Shown here piece after piece: positions 20,618 to 31,281 of a stretch of 64,000 nt of DNA. Position 1 is the first letter of the stretch. Every line of letters begins with the position of its first letter. Both the position numbers and the translations under genes were made by a program. Below the pieces are notes generated by a model. The model saw only the letters and a list, made by a program, of their open reading frames with translations, searched no databases and was not told the DNA's origin. This DNA comes from an uncultured Clostridia bacterium. Lineage in GTDB: Bacteria > Bacillota > Clostridia > Oscillospirales > Oscillospiraceae. The DNA is taken from NCBI GenBank assembly GCA_947165595.1, contig CAMVAV010000003.1, positions 22,679 to 86,678 on the forward strand, given 5' to 3'.

Positions 20618-21885
20618 GTCTCCCGTCCGCCTCCCTTCGTCAGTGCGCGCTTGTCCATCCCCGTGCCCGAAAAGCCGCGGAGCGTCCGGCATTCCAGCTC
20701 GACGCGCAGCCCCCTTGCCGCGCCCGACGCAAGAAGCGCCGCGCGGAGCGCGCCCTTGTCCGGCGGCTCAAGTCCAAAAACAGTGAGATAAAGGGCTTCC
20801 CCCTCCGCGCGCGCGCAAAAATCCACCGCGCCGTCGCAGGAGAAGATCGCGCCGTCCAGCTCCCACAGGGAGAGCCTCTCATCCGTCCGCGCGGCGCGCC
20901 CGCCCTCCGGAACGACGCGCGCGAGCCGGCTCCCGCAGCCGCAGCGCTCCGTCCGCAGCACGCCCAGATCGCCGCTCCGATAGCGCAGAAAGGGCATCGC
21001 CTCGCGCCGCAGCGTCGTAAAGACGAGCTCGCCCCGCTGTCCCGGCGGCAGCGGCGCGCCGGTTTCGGGGTCGATCACCTCGACCAGAAGGTCGTTCTCC
21101 CGCACATGGCAGCCCCGGTGCGCGGCGCACTCCACCGCGCCGCCGTAGCCCAGCTCCGTCATGCCGAAGTGTGTGAACACCGGACAGCCCAGCAGCGCCC
21201 CGACGCGTTTGACCAGCGCGGGATGCGCGGCGTCGGCGCTGAGCAGCACCGAGCGGAGCCGCAGCCGCTCCGGCTCCGGCAGCGCCGCCCCATAGCAGGC
21301 AAGGCCGAGCACCTGCACGGGGATGCCCACCGCGCAGCCGCAGCCGGCCTCCCGCAGGGCGCGATAGGTCGCCGCGACGTCGGTAACGGGGCCGAGCTTC
21401 ACAGCCTCGGCGGGGATGCGCGCAAGGCCGCGCGCGAGCAGGTCGCCCACGCTCCCCGGCTGCTCCGACGGCATCAGAATGCCGACGCGCTCGCCGGGCG
21501 CGATCAGCTCCCGCATCCCATGCGTAAAGAAGTCGACCGTGCGCTCCAAATCGCTTTCCGTGAAGAAAACACGCTTGGGCTCCGCCGTCGTGCCGGAGGT
21601 CTTGAGCGTCACGATCCGCCCGACCCGCGACGCGGCGCAGCACAGCCAGTCCCCGCCCCGCGCGCGCAGCTGCTCCGCCGTCGTCAGCGGCAGCAGCGGC
21701 AGGTCGGCGCGCGCGCGCAGACAACTCGGATCGACGCCGCGCAGCAGCTCCGCGTAAAACCGGCTTTTTTCGCGCGCGTACACGACCGTCTCGCGCAGGC
21801 GCGCCATCTGCCACGCCTCCAGCGCGGCGCGGTCCTTGCAGCCGGTGTCGGCGAGCACCCAGCGCTCCAGCGGTCCGCCGCTCAC
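20614..21885 (-). CDS. DVU_1553-type AMP-dependent CoA ligase (PaaK-like)
   Basis: The 423-residue protein resembles phenylacetate-CoA ligase: LKTSGTTAEPKRVFF is the ATP/AMP-binding motif, VFTHFGMTELGYGG and GELVFTTLRREAMPFLRYRS are the family's adenylate-forming core motifs. A GTG start at 21885 overlaps the stop of the small redox protein by three bases. Such an enzyme would activate a carboxylic acid to its CoA thioester, which would suit the product of an aldehyde oxidoreductase. It could instead activate an acid during maturation of a cofactor. The substrate is not evident. The same family accompanies mop-type genes in Desulfovibrio (DVU_1553). Confidence 0.85.
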   Translation of the reverse strand: MSGGPLERWVLADTGCKDRAALEAWQMARLRETVVYAREKSRFYAELLRGVDPSCLRARADLPLLPLTTAEQLRARGGDWLCCAASRVGRIVTLKTSGTTAEPKRVFFTESDLERTVDFFTHGMRELIAPGERVGILMPSEQPGSVGDLLARGLARIPAEAVKLGPVTDVAATYRALREAGCGCAVGIPVQVLGLACYGAALPEPERLRLRSVLLSADAAHPALVKRVGALLGCPVFTHFGMTELGYGGAVECAAHRGCHVRENDLLVEVIDPETGAPLPPGQRGELVFTTLRREAMPFLRYRSGDLGVLRTERCGCGSRLARVVPEGGRAARTDERLSLWELDGAIFSCDGAVDFCARAEGEALYLTVFGLEPPDKGALRAALLASGAARGLRVELECRTLRGFSGTGMDKRALTKGGGRET

Positions 21886-22073
21886 TTGTTCTCCAGCTCC
21901 ATCTCCACCTCCGCCACGCGCCCGCGCACCAGCTCCTCGGAGAGGTAGACCTCTCCGCATTTGGGACAGCGCGGGGCGTCGGCAAAGAAGACGTGCCCCA
22001 GATATTCAAAGTCCACCCGCCGCGGTTCCAGCGGGCAGCCGCATTTGCCGCAGAGCATCTCCCGTTCAGCCAT
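21882..22073 (-). CDS. DVU_1557-type small redox / zinc-ribbon protein
   Basis: A 63-residue protein with two CxxC pairs, MLCGKCGCPLEP and APRCPKCGEVYL, forming a rubredoxin- or zinc-ribbon-like site, followed by an acidic helix. Its ATG at 22073 overlaps the end of the FAD/dicluster gene by 8 bases and its stop overlaps the CoA ligase start, so it is embedded in the operon. Size, Cys pattern and neighbours match the DVU_1557 family redox protein of aldehyde oxidoreductase loci. Electron transfer is inferred. Confidence 0.8.
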   Translation of the reverse strand: MAEREMLCGKCGCPLEPRRVDFEYLGHVFFADAPRCPKCGEVYLSEELVRGRVAEVEMELENK

Positions 22074-24309
22074 TGTCGTGTCCCTCCACGATGCGCATCC
22101 GGTGCGCGTAGGCGTTGAGCAGCTCGAAGCCCTCCCCTGCCGCGCGGTACTCGACCCAGACGGTGGCGTTCCCCACCTGCGCGTGGCCCGCGCGGCTGTC
22201 CGTCTCCGGGTCGCGGAGGAAGCGTCCGCTCTCCTCGCAGCGCAGCACGGCGGCCTCTGCGTCCTCGCGCAGCAGGTGGTCGCGATCCAGCTTCGTCAGC
22301 AGCTCCGGCGCGATCGAAAGTCTGATTTTCGGTTCCTCCATCGGCGTCACCTCCCCGGGGGTAAAGCGCTCCTGCAAGCGCCGCTTGAGCGCGCGCCGGT
22401 TGTCGCGGCTCTCGCTGGCGGTAGGGGCTTTCCGCTCCCAGTCGGGAGCGGAGAACAGCAATTCGAGAATATGCGCCGCGCGCTTCCCCGCCGACGCGAA
22501 CACGTCGCGGCAGTTGGCGCAGTACGCGAGGTACGGCGCGTCCCCCTCCCCCGCACGGCTTTTCGTCACGTCGGAGGCGTAGCCGGGATTCGAGAGCGCC
22601 ACATGTCCGCCCCAGCCGCAGCAGCGGGCGTATTTGCCCTCCATGCGCAGCGGCTCGAGCCGCCAGCCCGCCTTCTCCGCCAGCGAGCGCACGGCGCGCT
22701 GCGCGTCGGGCCAATCCCGGCTCGAGCAGGGGTCGAACACCGACACGGTCTCCCCCGCGCCGCGCTTCGGCACGGGAAAGCCCTCGTCCAAAACCTCGTA
22801 GAGCGAGACGGACGCCATCTCGGGCAGATAGCGCGCGAACTCCCTCCGACAGCTCATGCAGGCGAACACCGGCGTCGGCTCGCCGAGGGAGCGCCACGCC
22901 GCGCGCAGCCGCTCCAGCACCGCCTCATGCAGCTCCGTCCTGCCCGCCCACGACGCGCCCGCGCCGCAGCAGCCGAGCAAAACGGCGCTGTCGGGCGCGA
23001 CCGTCCGCAGCGCGTCGAAGCTCCGCTCGACCAGCTCCGGGCTCGACCCGCTCAGGCGGCAGCCGGGGAAAAAAAGATACCGCGGCGTCTTCGTTTCGGA
23101 GGGCGAGAGACAGAGCCACGCCTCCCCGTTCGCGAATTCCAGGTCGCGCAGCCAGAACTCGTGGAACGCCCAGGGCATCGCGCCCAGCTCCTGCATTTTT
23201 CTCTGGCTCTCCAGCAGAAACGCCCCCGTGTCGATCCCCGCGGGGCAGACCGCCTTGCACAGCCCGCAGTGGTCGCAGGCGGCGATCAGCCGCGTCGCGA
23301 GCCGCGCCTTGCGCGAGAGGCTGACCGGCTCGATGGTCGTCGTGACCTCCTCCTCGAGGCGGCTGGGGTACTTCTGGTTGCTGCGCATCAAATCGCAGTA
23401 CGTCACGCAGGCGTCGCAGCGGCACTCCCGGCAGCGCTGCGCCTCCGCGACCGCCTGCTCCGGCGTATAGCCTCCCTCCCCCGGCGCCACGGCGGGCGCG
23501 GGCGCGGGCAAAAGCGCGGGGTCCGGGTGAAAGCGGGTGGAGCCGTCGCGAAACGGCTCGTTCCTCCCGCCGGTCTTGAGATAGCGTTCGACGGCGCGCG
23601 CGGCGGTCAGCCCGTCGGCAATGGCGGCGACCGGGTCCCTCCCGACGAGCCCTCCGCCGAGGAAGACGCCTTCGCGTCCGCTCGCGCACGCGCCCGTGCC
23701 GGAGAGCGTCATGCCGAAGGCGTCGCCGCCGCGCCCGGTGGCAAGGTATATCGCCTCCGCGTCCAGCTCCGAGAGGTCGCGCACCTCCGTCTCATAGCGG
23801 AACTCCACCGTCTCGTGCATGAACTGCATGTCGAGCTCCGCGTCCAGCGCCTCGTCCGGCAGCAGGCCGCGCAGCGAGCCGCCGCGCCGCGCGCCGCGCT
23901 CGTAGACCGTGACGGCGTACTTCTTCGACGCGAGCCGCAGCGCGCAGGCAAGCCCGCTCGGCCCCGCGCCGACGACGGCGATACGCTCCTTTCGCTTCGG
24001 CAGATTGTAGCGGTTGGGCCTTGGGTTCGGCGTGTGCGCCGCCGCGGCGCGCTCCAGCTCCCGCAGGGAGATCGCGCCGTTCCTCTGCGCGAAAACGCAC
24101 GCCCCCTCGCAAGGATGCGGACAGACGCGCGAAACGATCCCCGGAAACGCGGTCGCGTCCCGGTACATCCGATAGGCGGCGGCGAACGCGCCGCGCTTGA
24201 GATGCGCGACAAACGCGCGCACGTCCAGTCCGAAGGGGCACTCCGCCGCGCAGGGGGGCGGATCGTTCTGCATGCACAGGGCCTCCAGCTGTTCCTTGAA
24301 GCTCGCCAT
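22066..24309 (-). CDS. Pyridine nucleotide-disulfide oxidoreductase / dicluster-binding protein with CCG domains
   Basis: The 747-residue protein combines an N-terminal GltD-like dicluster region (CAAECPFGLDV, CPHPCEGACVFAQRN), an FAD-binding fold (AVVGAGPSGLACALRLASKK; LATGRGGDAFG), a 4Fe-4S motif region (CRECRCDACVTYCD; CDHCGLCKAVCPAGIDTG), and two heterodisulfide-reductase-like CCG modules (FFPGCRLSG ... LLGCCGAG; VFDPCSSRDW ... ARCCGWGG). The last 110 residues are unassigned. It is the first gene of the trs-type operon and starts right behind a consensus promoter. It probably passes electrons between the aldehyde oxidoreductase, NAD(P)H and a thiol or disulfide partner; this is inference from domains. 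Confidence 0.88.
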   Translation of the reverse strand: MASFKEQLEALCMQNDPPPCAAECPFGLDVRAFVAHLKRGAFAAAYRMYRDATAFPGIVSRVCPHPCEGACVFAQRNGAISLRELERAAAAHTPNPRPNRYNLPKRKERIAVVGAGPSGLACALRLASKKYAVTVYERGARRGGSLRGLLPDEALDAELDMQFMHETVEFRYETEVRDLSELDAEAIYLATGRGGDAFGMTLSGTGACASGREGVFLGGGLVGRDPVAAIADGLTAARAVERYLKTGGRNEPFRDGSTRFHPDPALLPAPAPAVAPGEGGYTPEQAVAEAQRCRECRCDACVTYCDLMRSNQKYPSRLEEEVTTTIEPVSLSRKARLATRLIAACDHCGLCKAVCPAGIDTGAFLLESQRKMQELGAMPWAFHEFWLRDLEFANGEAWLCLSPSETKTPRYLFFPGCRLSGSSPELVERSFDALRTVAPDSAVLLGCCGAGASWAGRTELHEAVLERLRAAWRSLGEPTPVFACMSCRREFARYLPEMASVSLYEVLDEGFPVPKRGAGETVSVFDPCSSRDWPDAQRAVRSLAEKAGWRLEPLRMEGKYARCCGWGGHVALSNPGYASDVTKSRAGEGDAPYLAYCANCRDVFASAGKRAAHILELLFSAPDWERKAPTASESRDNRRALKRRLQERFTPGEVTPMEEPKIRLSIAPELLTKLDRDHLLREDAEAAVLRCEESGRFLRDPETDSRAGHAQVGNATVWVEYRAAGEGFELLNAYAHRMRIVEGHDNG

Positions 24310-24341
24310 CCCGCCGTTTCCTCCCTCCTGTCGATAACGAA

Positions 24342-24370
24342 ATTATACGTAGCTAACGCAAAAAAGTCAA
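24342..24370 (-). promoter_or_regulatory. Promoter of the trs-type operon
   Basis: TTGACT (24365-24370) and TATAAT (24342-24347) are spaced by 17 bases on the leftward strand; GGAGGGAGG follows about 10 bases before the ATG at 24309. A GCGTTAGCTACG segment in the spacer and CGTTATCGA after the -10 recall, loosely, the TTTTGAATAACG elements elsewhere. Confidence 0.8.
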
Positions 24371-24384
24371 GCGAAGGGCAGGGA

Positions 24385-24416
24385 AAGACCGCGGACGGAG
24401 AACCGCCCGCGGTCTT
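24385..24416 (-). terminator. Terminator after mop
   Basis: Two perfect 10-base arms, AAGACCGCGG (24385-24394) and CCGCGGTCTT (24407-24416), form a strong hairpin between mop and the trs-type operon; the T tract is short (TTT), so read-through is possible. Confidence 0.7.
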
Positions 24417-24442
24417 GTTTGGATTTTGGGAAACGGCGCGCT

Positions 24443-27376
24443 TCAGAACGGCTTCGCCGCGTCCTTGTCGTCCAGCGGCGTATAGAAGCTGTCGCCGCCG
24501 AAGGCGACGGGATGCGCCTTGATGTTCGCCAGCTCCTCGTAGAGGTCGCTGCCGAGGAAGTAGGGCTCGGGCTTGTAGGGCTCCTTGCCTGCGGCGATGG
24601 CGTCCATGCCCGCCTTGATCTTCTCCGGCGACGCCGGCAGCTCGTAGATGCGCACGCCCGTGGCGTTCTTGATGCCGTTGATGACCGCCACGTGGCCGGA
24701 CGCCTGGAACGCCTCGGACGCGCCGGAGGAGCCGAAGGGTCCGATCTCGTCGGGACGCTCGTAGAAAATCACGTTGATATCGTCCGGCGTGTCGTTGCAG
24801 TAGGGCACGCCCGCGCCGTAGATGTTGGCGTGCTTCTTCACGTCGTCATAGTTCTCGGTCAGCGCGAAGCCGATGGAGTGCGAGATGCCGCCGTACGCCT
24901 GGCCGAGGACGGAGGCGATGTTGCCGGGCCTGCCCACGTCGCAGACGCAGGCGAAGCGGATGCACTGCGCCTTGCCGGTCTTGGTATCGACCTCGACCTC
25001 CGCGATGTTGAAGCAGTAGGTGTAGGTGGGATTGGGGTTGCCGACGCCCGTGTTCGGGTCCATGCGGCAGAGCTTCGCGCCGCGCGGCTGTACGGTCGTG
25101 TTGCTGTAGCGGCCGTGATAGCGGGTCGGGAGCCCCTCGGCGACCATCTCGTCATAGGTGCGGTAGCTGCCGTCCGGCTTGCGCATGGCGTCGAGCAGCT
25201 TGTTCGCCGCGTCGATCGTGGCGCGCCCGCTCATGAAGTGCGTGCGGCTCGAGCCGGACATGCCGGAGTCGGGGCAGAGCTTGGTGTCGTTCTGCACCAG
25301 CTTGACCTGCTCGGGCTTAATGCCCAGCGGCTTGAGCGCCTCGAGCGTGAGCATCAGCGAGCCGATGTCGCCGCCCTGGCCGAGCTCCTGATAGGTGTCG
25401 TACTTGGTGATCGTGCCGTCGGGATTGAGCTCAAGGTCGGCGCACGCCTCGTCGGTCGCGCCCTCGGTGACGTTGAAGCCGCCCCACGAAACGCCGACGC
25501 CGCGCTTCTTCTCCGGCGTGGAGGTCTCTCTGGCGTGCTGCTTCATCTCCTCGTAGACGGGCTTCGCCTTCTTCATCAGCTCCTCCATCGGGTACTGCGG
25601 ATGCTCGTAGCTCGCGGTGCCGAGCTCGCCCTCGCGGGTGATGTTGCGCCAGCGAAGCTCGAAGGGATCGAGCCCCAGCTTCTCCGCCATCATGTCCATC
25701 ATGGACTCGGAGTGCATGTACGCCTGCGGCGAGCCGTAGGAGCGGTAGGCGGTGGCGAAGTTGTGGTTGGTGTTGGCGATACGGCCCAGCGCGGCGATGT
25801 GCGGCACGTTGTACGGGAAGTAGGCGTGGCGCACGACCTTGGTGATCAGGTCGTCGCCGCCCCAGGAGTACGCGCCGTGATCCACGCCGAAGTCGAACTC
25901 GACCGCGAGGATCTTGCCGTCGTTGTCGCAGGCGAGGCGGCCGTTGGAGTAGGCGGGCGCGCGCTTGCCGGAGAAGTGCTGGTGCTCCTCATAGGTCATG
26001 GAGAGCGACACCGGCATGCCCGTTACGACCGTACACGCGCCGCAAAGGGCGAGGTCGCCGGCGTTGGTCGACCAGCCGAAGCTCGCGCCGGTCGGGTTCA
26101 TCAGCACGCGCATCTTGTTCGTCGGCACGCCGAGGCTGCCGCCGATGCGGCTGATGGAGGAGTAGACGCCCTGGCTCTTGCACTGGAAGGTCAGGTAGCC
26201 GTCCTCGTCGAAGTAGGACTGCAGCACGTCGCCCTCGATGGACATGTGCGGCTCGCGCGTGGTGTAGAACGAGCCCTCGACCACGTTGGGCGCGTTGTCG
26301 ATCATCTCGCGCACCTTCTCCGCGTCCTCGAGGCCCGCGCCCTTGAGCAGGGGCTGCTCGCAGTAGATGTTGGGCGTGTCGTCGTGCACGCGCACGGCGT
26401 CGGGCATGACCGCCTCGAGATAGTTGAGCATCTCGGGCAGCTTTTCGATGTCGACCGTCACCTTCGCGGCGGCGGCGCGGGCGTGGGCGCGGGTATCGGC
26501 GCAGACGACCGCCACTACGTCGCCCCAGCGGAAGAGCTTCTCGTCGCACAGCACGCGGCGGGAGGACTCGAGCACGGTGGAGCGCTCGTGGAACTGGCCC
26601 TCGGCAAGGATGTTCGTGCCGCCGGCGGCCTTGAGCGCCTCGGCGGTGACGACCTTGTAGACGCCGGGCATCTTCTCGGCCTCCTCGGTGTGGATGGCGA
26701 GGATCTTCGCGTGATGCGCCACGCGCGGCTGCACGATCGCGCCGAAGAGCGTGTTCTCCGGGAAGGAGAGCTCCTGGTCGTCGCCGTAGTCATAGGTGCC
26801 GGTGACCTTTGCCAGCGCCGTCGGGCGGACCAGCGGCTTGCCGTAATACTCTCCGTCCTCGGGCAGCTTCACGGTGATGTCGTCGATCGTCGCCTCGCCG
26901 CGCATAACCTTCGCCGCCGCCATGACCGCGTCGATGATCTGCTTGTAGCCCGTGCAGCGGCAGACGTTCTTGTGCTTGGTGAACCACTCCCTCGCCTCCT
27001 GACGGGTGGGGTTGGGGTTCGACTGGAGCAGCGCGTAGGTCGATACGATAAAGCCCGGGATGCAGAAGCCGCACTGGAGCGCGCCGTACTGCATGAACGC
27101 GACCTGGATCGGGTGCAGGTGCGTCGGCGTGCCGATGCCCTCGATCGTCAGCACGGTGCTGTACTCCTCGATCATGCGGATCTTGCGGGTGCAGGAGCGG
27201 ATCAGCTCGCCGTTGAGGATCACCGAGCAGGAGCCGCACACGCCGGTGCCGCAGCCGACCTTCGTACCCGTGAGACCCATGCGGCGGAGCACGTCCGCCA
27301 GCGTATCCGTCTCCGGGTCGACGGTGAACACGCGGTTGACGCCGTTGATGTTGAGCCACATCTTTCTAAGTTTCAT
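24443..27376 (-). CDS. mop: Mop-type molybdopterin aldehyde oxidoreductase (xanthine oxidase family)
   Basis: The 977-residue enzyme is a single-chain molybdenum hydroxylase like Desulfovibrio gigas aldehyde oxidoreductase. Residues 1-80 form a plant-type 2Fe-2S domain (VGCGTGVCGSCSVILNG), about 85-160 an all-helical 2Fe-2S domain (LQCGFCIPGF and NVCRCTGYKQI), and the rest the molybdopterin-binding domains (YGSPQAYMHSESMMDMMAE; GSSGASEAFQASGH with the catalytic Glu near residue 887). There is no FAD domain. It would oxidise an aldehyde or N-heterocycle using water; the substrate is unknown. The ATG at 27376 follows GGAGG. The promoter lies in the shared divergent region with the C-GCAxxG-C-C gene. 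Confidence 0.92.
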   Translation of the reverse strand: MKLRKMWLNINGVNRVFTVDPETDTLADVLRRMGLTGTKVGCGTGVCGSCSVILNGELIRSCTRKIRMIEEYSTVLTIEGIGTPTHLHPIQVAFMQYGALQCGFCIPGFIVSTYALLQSNPNPTRQEAREWFTKHKNVCRCTGYKQIIDAVMAAAKVMRGEATIDDITVKLPEDGEYYGKPLVRPTALAKVTGTYDYGDDQELSFPENTLFGAIVQPRVAHHAKILAIHTEEAEKMPGVYKVVTAEALKAAGGTNILAEGQFHERSTVLESSRRVLCDEKLFRWGDVVAVVCADTRAHARAAAAKVTVDIEKLPEMLNYLEAVMPDAVRVHDDTPNIYCEQPLLKGAGLEDAEKVREMIDNAPNVVEGSFYTTREPHMSIEGDVLQSYFDEDGYLTFQCKSQGVYSSISRIGGSLGVPTNKMRVLMNPTGASFGWSTNAGDLALCGACTVVTGMPVSLSMTYEEHQHFSGKRAPAYSNGRLACDNDGKILAVEFDFGVDHGAYSWGGDDLITKVVRHAYFPYNVPHIAALGRIANTNHNFATAYRSYGSPQAYMHSESMMDMMAEKLGLDPFELRWRNITREGELGTASYEHPQYPMEELMKKAKPVYEEMKQHARETSTPEKKRGVGVSWGGFNVTEGATDEACADLELNPDGTITKYDTYQELGQGGDIGSLMLTLEALKPLGIKPEQVKLVQNDTKLCPDSGMSGSSRTHFMSGRATIDAANKLLDAMRKPDGSYRTYDEMVAEGLPTRYHGRYSNTTVQPRGAKLCRMDPNTGVGNPNPTYTYCFNIAEVEVDTKTGKAQCIRFACVCDVGRPGNIASVLGQAYGGISHSIGFALTENYDDVKKHANIYGAGVPYCNDTPDDINVIFYERPDEIGPFGSSGASEAFQASGHVAVINGIKNATGVRIYELPASPEKIKAGMDAIAAGKEPYKPEPYFLGSDLYEELANIKAHPVAFGGDSFYTPLDDKDAAKPF

Positions 27377-27433
27377 GCCTGACCTCCGTTTGTTGTAATA
27401 TCCGTGGAATCCCTCTAAATGCCATACGGTCTG

Positions 27434-27462
27434 AGTATATACGCCGCCCGTCCGCCTGTCAA
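27434..27462 (-). promoter_or_regulatory. Promoter of mop
   Basis: TTGACA (27457-27462) and TATACT (27434-27439) are separated by 17 bases on the leftward strand. The tandem 19-mers at 27467-27508 lie just upstream of the -35, where an activator would be expected to bind. Confidence 0.85.
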
Positions 27463-27466
27463 TTAT

Positions 27467-27508
27467 CAATCTTTTGAATAACGCCTGCACAATCTTTTGA
27501 ATAACGCC
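27467..27508. repeat. Tandem 19-bp direct repeat between divergent promoters (likely operator)
   Basis: CAATCTTTTGAATAACGCC occurs exactly at 27467-27485 and again at 27490-27508, a 23-base period, or about two helical turns. The pair fills the 56 bases between the -35 boxes of mop (leftward) and the C-GCAxxG-C-C gene (rightward). The core TTTTGAATAACG recurs upstream of xdhC (9947-9958). This is the layout of a shared activator or repressor site. Confidence 0.7.
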
Positions 27509-27518
27509 GGCGCGGGCG

Positions 27519-27547
27519 TTGACATTCCGCGGCGGCAGGGCTATAAT
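27519..27547 (+). promoter_or_regulatory. Promoter of the C-GCAxxG-C-C gene
   Basis: TTGACA (27519-27524) and TATAAT (27542-27547) are spaced by 17 bases; GGGAGG at 27576-27581 precedes the ATG at 27590. Confidence 0.88.
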
Positions 27548-27589
27548 TTCGCCGATCTTTCATTTTTTTACACAAGGGAGGACGCCTGT

Positions 27590-28006
27590 ATGGACAACGA
27601 TCGCATTCAAGAGCTGCTGGCGCAGCGGTTCCACTGCTCGCAGATCCTGATGAAATCCGGCATGGAGCTGCTCGGAAAGGACGACCCCGATCTGCTGCGC
27701 GCGATGAACGGGCTCGCGGGCGGGCTGGGCGGCTGCGGACGCAACTGCGGCGCGCTGACCGGCGGCGTGTGCATGTTCGGCCTGTTCCTCGGGCGCGGCA
27801 CGCCGGAGGAGGCGGAAAACCCCGCGCTTTTCGAGCTGGTATCCGAATATCTCGCGTGGTTCGAGGAGACGTACGGCAGCCCCGACTGCGACACGATCCT
27901 CGAGGGCGATCAGGCCAACATTCCCCGCGTCTGTCCGGGGCTGATCGAGAGCGCCGTGGAGAAGGCGGCGGAGCTGCTGCGCGAACGCGGCTGTCTGCCG
28001 GAATGA
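27590..28006 (+). CDS. DVU_1555-type C-GCAxxG-C-C family protein
   Basis: The 138-residue protein has the cysteine pattern of the C_GCAxxG_C_C (redox-active) family: FHCSQILMKSG, then GGLGGCGRNCGALTGGVCMF and later CDTIL and RVCPG. Family members occur next to electron-transfer and redox enzymes; function is not settled. It is transcribed away from mop across a shared region with tandem repeats, and a protein of this family (DVU_1555) is a standing member of the Desulfovibrio aldehyde oxidoreductase neighbourhood. The first codon is fixed by GGGAGG. The UvrA-like gene begins 36 bases downstream. Confidence 0.88.
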   Translation: MDNDRIQELLAQRFHCSQILMKSGMELLGKDDPDLLRAMNGLAGGLGGCGRNCGALTGGVCMFGLFLGRGTPEEAENPALFELVSEYLAWFEETYGSPDCDTILEGDQANIPRVCPGLIESAVEKAAELLRERGCLPE

Positions 28007-28042
28007 CAAATAAGGATATCGTAAACGGAGAAACGGATCGAC

Positions 28043-30325
<2,283 letters not shown>

Positions 30326-30346
30326 TATTCCATCCAAAAACCGCGA

Positions 30347-30381
30347 GGCGGGAGGGTCGTCAGCCCTCCCGCCCGTTTTTT
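30347..30381. terminator. Terminator after the UvrA-like gene
   Basis: GGCGGGAGGG (30347-30356) pairs with CCCTCCCGCC (30364-30373), followed by CGTTTTTT on the rightward strand. The stop of the converging lysR gene lies inside the hairpin. Confidence 0.88.
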
Positions 30382-31247
30382 GCCGCCTGTGTGATAAATT
30401 CCGTGAAGCGCTTCGCGGCACCGGCGCACTCGTGTCCGCGCAGGGTCGTGAGGTACACGCTGCGGGTGTAATCGCCTCCGGGCAGCGCGCCGCGCGTGAC
30501 GGCATATTTCTTCATCAGCGCCTCCGACCACGGCATGACGGCGCGCCCGAAGCCGTGCTCCACCAGCGACATGATGGCGTCCTCCGCCGTCGCGCGGCAG
30601 ACGAAGTGAAACGACACCCCGTACCGCCGGGACATGTCCTGCAGCATGCGGTCGAGGAAGGAGCCCTCCTCGCAGCCGATCAGCGGCTCGGCGGCAAGCG
30701 CCTCCCAGGTCTCCGGCGCGCGCGGCGCGTCCCTCGCGGACACAAGCGCCAGCGGCTCCGAAAGCACCCGGACCTGCGAGAGAGCCGGGTCCCCGCTCTC
30801 GGAGCAGAGGACGAAGTCGTACACGCCGTTTTTGAGCCGCCGGATCAGCTCGTCGTTGTTCTCCACCGAAAACCTGAACTGCACCGACGCGCAGCCCGGC
30901 TGGGCAAGAAAGCTGTTCATCGCCGCTGGCAGATAGTCGTAGAGCACCGGCGCGATGCAGCCCATGTCGATCTGCGTCTCCCGCCGCTCCGCGAGGCGGC
31001 GCATGTGCTCCTTCGCCTCCCGCAGCTCCGTCAGCACGCGCTCGACGTGGGCGAGAAGCTCGCCCGCCTCCGCCGTCGGGCGGAGCTGGTGCCCGCTGCG
31101 CTCAAAGAGGCGGACGCCCAGCTCCTCCTCCAGCTTCGCGATCGCCACGCTGAGGCTCGGCTGCGAGATGTAAAGCGCCGACGCCGCCCGCCCCATGTGG
31201 GCCGTCTCGCAGAGCTTTTTGAAGTAGAGCAGCTGGTTGAGCGTCAT
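30360..31247 (-). CDS. LysR-family regulator, probable controller of pruA
   Basis: The 295-residue protein begins MTLNQLLYFKKLCETAHMG followed by the HTH region ASALYISQPSLSVAIAKLEEELGV and ends in a LysR effector-binding domain. The ATG at 31247 is chosen because GGGAGG lies upstream and the HTH starts there. It diverges from pruA, and a perfect 15-base palindrome at 31287-31301 lies inside its own promoter; this geometry suggests autoregulation plus control of pruA, with a P5C, proline or glutamate-related co-inducer being a reasonable guess. Confidence 0.9.
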   Translation of the reverse strand: MTLNQLLYFKKLCETAHMGRAASALYISQPSLSVAIAKLEEELGVRLFERSGHQLRPTAEAGELLAHVERVLTELREAKEHMRRLAERRETQIDMGCIAPVLYDYLPAAMNSFLAQPGCASVQFRFSVENNDELIRRLKNGVYDFVLCSESGDPALSQVRVLSEPLALVSARDAPRAPETWEALAAEPLIGCEEGSFLDRMLQDMSRRYGVSFHFVCRATAEDAIMSLVEHGFGRAVMPWSEALMKKYAVTRGALPGGDYTRSVYLTTLRGHECAGAAKRFTEFITQAAKNGREG

Positions 31248-31281
31248 GTCCGCTGCCTCCCGTCCGTTGTTTCTCGCGCCC

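Noticed and set aside
24419..27382. Rightward 987-residue ORF across mop
   Set aside because: Antisense shadow of mop; composition is Arg/Val/Leu-rich with no motifs.
27467..27508. CRISPR repeats
   Set aside because: Only two copies, 4-base gap, within a divergent promoter region and no cas genes.
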